From the NCBI GenBank assembly GCA_021464415.1, contig CM038468.1, forward strand, positions 25,821,325 to 25,885,324: a stretch of 64,000 nucleotides of DNA. The letters run 5' to 3'. Shown piece by piece: positions 60,329 through 64,000 of the stretch; position 1 is the stretch's first letter; every line of letters begins with the position of its first letter. Made by a program: the position numbers and the translations under genes. This stretch comes from Lonicera japonica (taxonomy: Eukaryota; Streptophyta; Magnoliopsida; Dipsacales; Caprifoliaceae). The notes beneath the pieces were generated by a model. It ran no database searches. It saw only the letters and a program-made list of their open reading frames with translations, and was not told where the DNA came from.

Positions 60329-62900
60329 CAGTGGCGGAGCCAGGATTTGGACCGAGTGGGAGCAAAATTTAAAGCGCACCAAATAATATTTAAAGTCTTA
60401 AAATTTTAACGCAGGCATAATAACATTAATAATAATTGTTCATACAACTGAAATAGCAAATACGAACAATTACGATAAATTACAATAACATTTTACGGTT
60501 TTTCATATTTTGGAAGTATTGCACTCTTTGTCAATGTTATTGAGAACTTATTATTCAATGTATGCACCGAACAATCATTCATAAATTCGTCTCCCATTCG
60601 GTTGCCTAGTGCACACTTAATGATTTTCATTGTCGAGAAAGCTCATTCAACACTTGCCGTTGCAACTGGTAAGAGTAGGGCCAACTTGATGAGCAAATTC
60701 ACCATTGGATAACTCATATATTTCTTGGTTTCAACCAATTTTTGAGCAAACTCACAAATCCCCTTCAAACAAAAAAAGTCATTATTATACCTCACATCTT
60801 CTATATAGTTTTGTAGTTATTCCTCAAGTATTATTATGATATTAGATGAAAAATCAAAGGGATAAAACTTTGCAAACCGAAGTAATTTTTGTAAATTAAA
60901 AGCGTTGGATGACTTTAATAGATCAAGGCATGCCATACAAAAAATCAACTCCGTATTGATCTCATTAAAAAAATTATTCAACTCTTAGAGTTGCAAATCT
61001 ATTGCTGTACAAAATAATTCCACACAATAGTGATGGAGATTTGTATTTGCTTCAACGTTTTGACTGATCGCCCGTGCACTACAAACAAGTCGTCCAAATT
61101 TGGAATGTTTATCTCATTCTTAGTACAAAATAAAGAGACCGTACCAAATAAAAACTCCCACTCATCATTTTTCAATATTTGTAGCTATTTTTTTAGATGT
61201 GAATATAAGTCATGACATTGACAATATCTTGATCCTTTCTCTGTAATGCTTGTGACAACTCATTAGTAATTCCTCATATTCTTTTCATCAAGTGGAAGAT
61301 GAATACAAACTCAAAGGTTTGTAAGTGAAGCTTCAAATCTTTTGCTTGAGCTCTTTGCCCGTCAAATGAACCTTCATCTTCAATAACTTCATGCACATTA
61401 ATCACAGAGGAGAACAGGTCAATTAAACTACAAAGAGTATACAAATGTGAACCCCAACGTGTATTGCCTGCCCGTTTTAATATCATTTATTGATTCAAAC
61501 ATCTTCCTATTTCTCTCTCACCACTATAAATCCTTTTAACGTTTACTTCAAATTGTTTCTCCCGAAGAAGGTCTCTACGTTTGCATGAGGCTCAACAATG
61601 TTTGACAAAATTCCAATGTGGTCAAAGAATAAACAAAGTCTCTTGTTTTTCTTTGCAACGGCTACAAGAGTCAATTCTAATTGATGAGCAAAGCAATGGA
61701 CATAGAAAGCATATGGGTTATCCTTTAGAATTAAGGTTTTGAGACTATTAAACTCACCCCTCATATTACTTGCTCCATCATAACCTTGCCCCCGTAAACT
61801 TGACATACTTAAACTATGTTTGGAAAAGAAAGAATTAATAGTTGCCTTTAGTGATAGGGCAGAAGTATCACGAATATGAACAATGCCAATAAAACTTTCA
61901 ACCACACACCCCCTTTTGCCCACATAATGTAAAACCACTGCCATTTGTTTTTTAACTAAAATATTACGAGACTCATCAACCAATAAAGAGAATAACCCAT
62001 CCCCAATCTCTTGCATAATAGCCATTGTGGTTACACTTGTAGGAGCATTAATAATATTGTTTTAGATGTCGGGAGATGTCATTTTATGATTCTAAAGAGC
62101 AAGTTTCAAGATAACTTTTTAAACATTTGGATTTTGCTTTACAATCAAATCAAGAAGTTCGAGAAAGTTTTCTCGATTTGATGAGCCTTTAGATTCATTA
62201 TGCCCCCAAAATATCAATCCTTGGCGTAAAAGATATTTCAGGCTATCAAAAGTCGCAGTCAAATGAACACGATAATCTAATCAAGCTTGCTTGGAATTAT
62301 TGGACAAACACACTTCTATATGTTGGTTATGATTCATTAAATCATCACAAGCCTTCAAACACAAAAAATGACTACTATTAGGACCTCCAATATGTTTATT
62401 CAATCTCCCATTCTTTTTCCAATTTTAAAACCCCCGACTAATAAATGATTCAGCACTGCCTTTGTTCAAATACTTATCTTTAAATATATAACAACACAAA
62501 CAATAAACGGCATCATCTGTTATGTTATACTCCAACCACCTCCCATATTCGCCAAACCATTTAGGATTAAATCGATGTTTGGAACTACCAATTTGTGTTT
62601 GAGAGAATGTGTGATTTCTGGGTTAAAAATGCCCAATTTGAAGGCATGCTCTTCAAACCTTCTCTATTTAGGAAAGGTGAAAATCATAGATGGTCATCCT
62701 TAAAGCAGGATTAAATTATAATTCATATAAATTTGCCTATTCATTAGACCCCAAATGTAATGAAGGAAAAACTTCAAGTTGAGAAGATCTAGCTTGTACA
62801 TTGCTAGGCATCGCATTTTGACAGGATTGAACTTCGGGTTCAGAACATGTGCCTTAAACCTCTTCATCTTTATCAAAAATGTGTCCATTAATACTATTTT
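60329..62900 (-). pseudogene. hAT transposase (DUF4371 / TTF zinc-finger type), decayed
   Basis: On the minus strand, in order: an N-terminal MDTFLIKMKRF (about 62890); a TTF-type segment (WFGEYGRWLEYNITDDAVYC, CCYIF; about 62560-62480); DUF4371 (about 62460-61550; GDGLFSLLVDESRN, GQGYDGASNMRGEF, HCFAHQLELTLV); TRWGSHLYTLCSLI (about 61460); and the C-terminal hAT dimerisation region (LLPVATASVE, stop, AFSTMKIIK, NRMGDEFMNDC; about 60680-60590). This is the family annotated in plants as zinc finger MYM-type protein 1-like. Many stops (for example GF-stop-NW) and frameshifts show it is dead. The 3' end of the element is marked by CAGTGGCGGAGCCAGGA at 60329, a classic hAT terminus. The other terminus was not found. 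Confidence 0.9.
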
Positions 62901-62936
62901 CAATAAAAATAAAATAAAATATTAAATAACTCTCTT

Positions 62937-63270
62937 CCTATATAATTAAAATTATGTAATTAATTAACAATATAACTAATATTCAACAATTAGGGATTTC
63001 GACCTAAATCAACTTATATTATGAAAATAGTCAATAATAAAATTTTAATTATGTAATTAATCAACAATATAACTAATATTCACCAATTAGGAATTTAGAC
63101 CTAAATCAACTAATATTATGAAATTAGAACTAATATTCAACAATTAAGGTTTTAGACATAATCACCTAAATCAACTAACATATAAAACTAGTCATTAATA
63201 GAGTTAGAATTATGTAAGTAATCAACAATAAAACTAATATTTAACAATTAGGGGTTTAGACCTAAATCAC
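62937..63270. repeat. AT-rich tandem repeat upstream of the hAT transposase
   Basis: Three to four units of about 115 bp sharing ACTAATATTCAACAATTAGG, ACCTAAATCAACT and AATTATGTAATTAATCAAC. It lies on the 5' side of the dead transposase and may be its subterminal region. Confidence 0.75.
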
Positions 63271-63562
63271 AAAAAATTCAACAATTAATCAAGAAATCAA
63301 TAGTTCAAGAAATACAACTAATCTAGTGCAACTAATCAAGAAATAATGTAATCCCTAATTTTGAAAAGTAGATCAAGAAAAATTACCTAGGAGTAGAGGA
63401 GAAATAAATAGCGAGAGTGCGAGAGAGTGGAAATGGGACTGGCCAAATTGATGTCCTTATCCCTTAATAGCTCCCGCCTTTGGGAATAAGCATTCATGTC
63501 CTTGTAAACATTGTTGAAATGGGGCTGATCAAATTGATGTATGAGATATATTTATTCATTTA

Positions 63563-64000
63563 ATGAAATATGCTATCGATGAAGGGTACAATTTTTTATG
63601 TTTTTATGGGAAGACTTTGGGTGTAAGTCTAGTTGATCAACCAAAACTAAAGGCAATATATAATACTCCTCTAGAAGTGGAAGAATCAATTTTTCCCAAG
63701 TTAAATGATCAAGTGAATGATGTTTGTAAGATGTTCACAAGGGAAATATGTCCTTCAACTCCTCTTGAGATTAAAAGAGGTGTCGAATCACATAAAAGCA
63801 AGAAATAATCATTTGTATTGACTAGCATCCGAACCCCTCCACCTTTCCAACAATGCATCACTTCACAAAGTCATGTATGCACTTGTGAAGTTGAATGATA
63901 TAAAGATGCAATTTAGTTTATTCAATGGTGCTATGAGAGGAATTCTTAAATTGTTGAAAGAGTTACTCCCTGAAATGAACAACTTGACAGTGAATTATCT
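63563..64000 (+). pseudogene. Possible CACTA-related coding fragment at the window edge
   Basis: An 81-codon ORF (63563-63808; MKYAIDEGYNFLCFYGKTLG) has no family I can name. After a stop and a frame change, 63885-64000 reads VKLNDIKMQFSLFNG, then ILKLLKELLPEMNNL. This resembles the N-terminal part of plant CACTA TNP2-type transposases, where a similar LLxLLKExLPE stretch occurs. It continues past the window. Confidence 0.35.

Overview
This is nuclear DNA of a flowering plant, most likely a eudicot. The evidence is the very AT-rich intergenic sequence, GT-AG introns, an F-box gene of the large plant FBA type, a xyloglucan-modifying enzyme (XTH) and a typical plant transposon load (LINE, hAT, CACTA, Helitron, Tourist- and Stowaway-like MITEs, SINE-like pieces). 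I cannot name the species. Only three genes look real; most of the rest is transposon remains, tandem repeats and featureless AT-rich DNA.

Layout. 1-10497 is the first copy of a segmental duplication, cut by a 100-N gap (10498-10597). The second copy is 24279-34680, about 24.2 kb downstream. It carries the same SINE-like pieces, a hAT MITE, a Helitron 3' end with a helicase remnant, and the start of a 5'-truncated LINE. 10598-23950 is single-copy here and holds a CACTA end, an intact F-box gene (15643-16818), an inverted F-box pseudogene (18084-18930), a hAT element with a target-site duplication, and a repeat-filled element (21630-23195) with an inverted relative at 38449-39292. 34138-35787 is the LINE 3' part. 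36-44.9 kb is repeats without genes.

Genes on the right. The XTH gene (45218-48058, +) has three exons and an intact catalytic motif, but a frameshift removes the conserved C-terminal tail. An eight-exon gene (49725-55819, -) encodes a protein of about 790 residues of unknown function. It has a duplicated exon pair, a Cys cluster, three E2F-like promoter sites, and a first intron that contains an uninterrupted copy of its own exon 1-exon 2 junction. That pattern suggests the intron arose by tandem duplication of exon sequence, and it is the most unusual observation in the window.

56.0-58.8 kb is a cluster of nested and abutting MITEs plus a tandem repeat with its own empty-site control. 59.8-64 kb holds a LINE scrap, a dead hAT (DUF4371 type) transposase and a possible CACTA-related fragment at the edge.

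The duplication and the gap may together be an assembly artefact: the left contig may be an unmerged haplotype of the right one. This should be settled before any copy-number statement is made.
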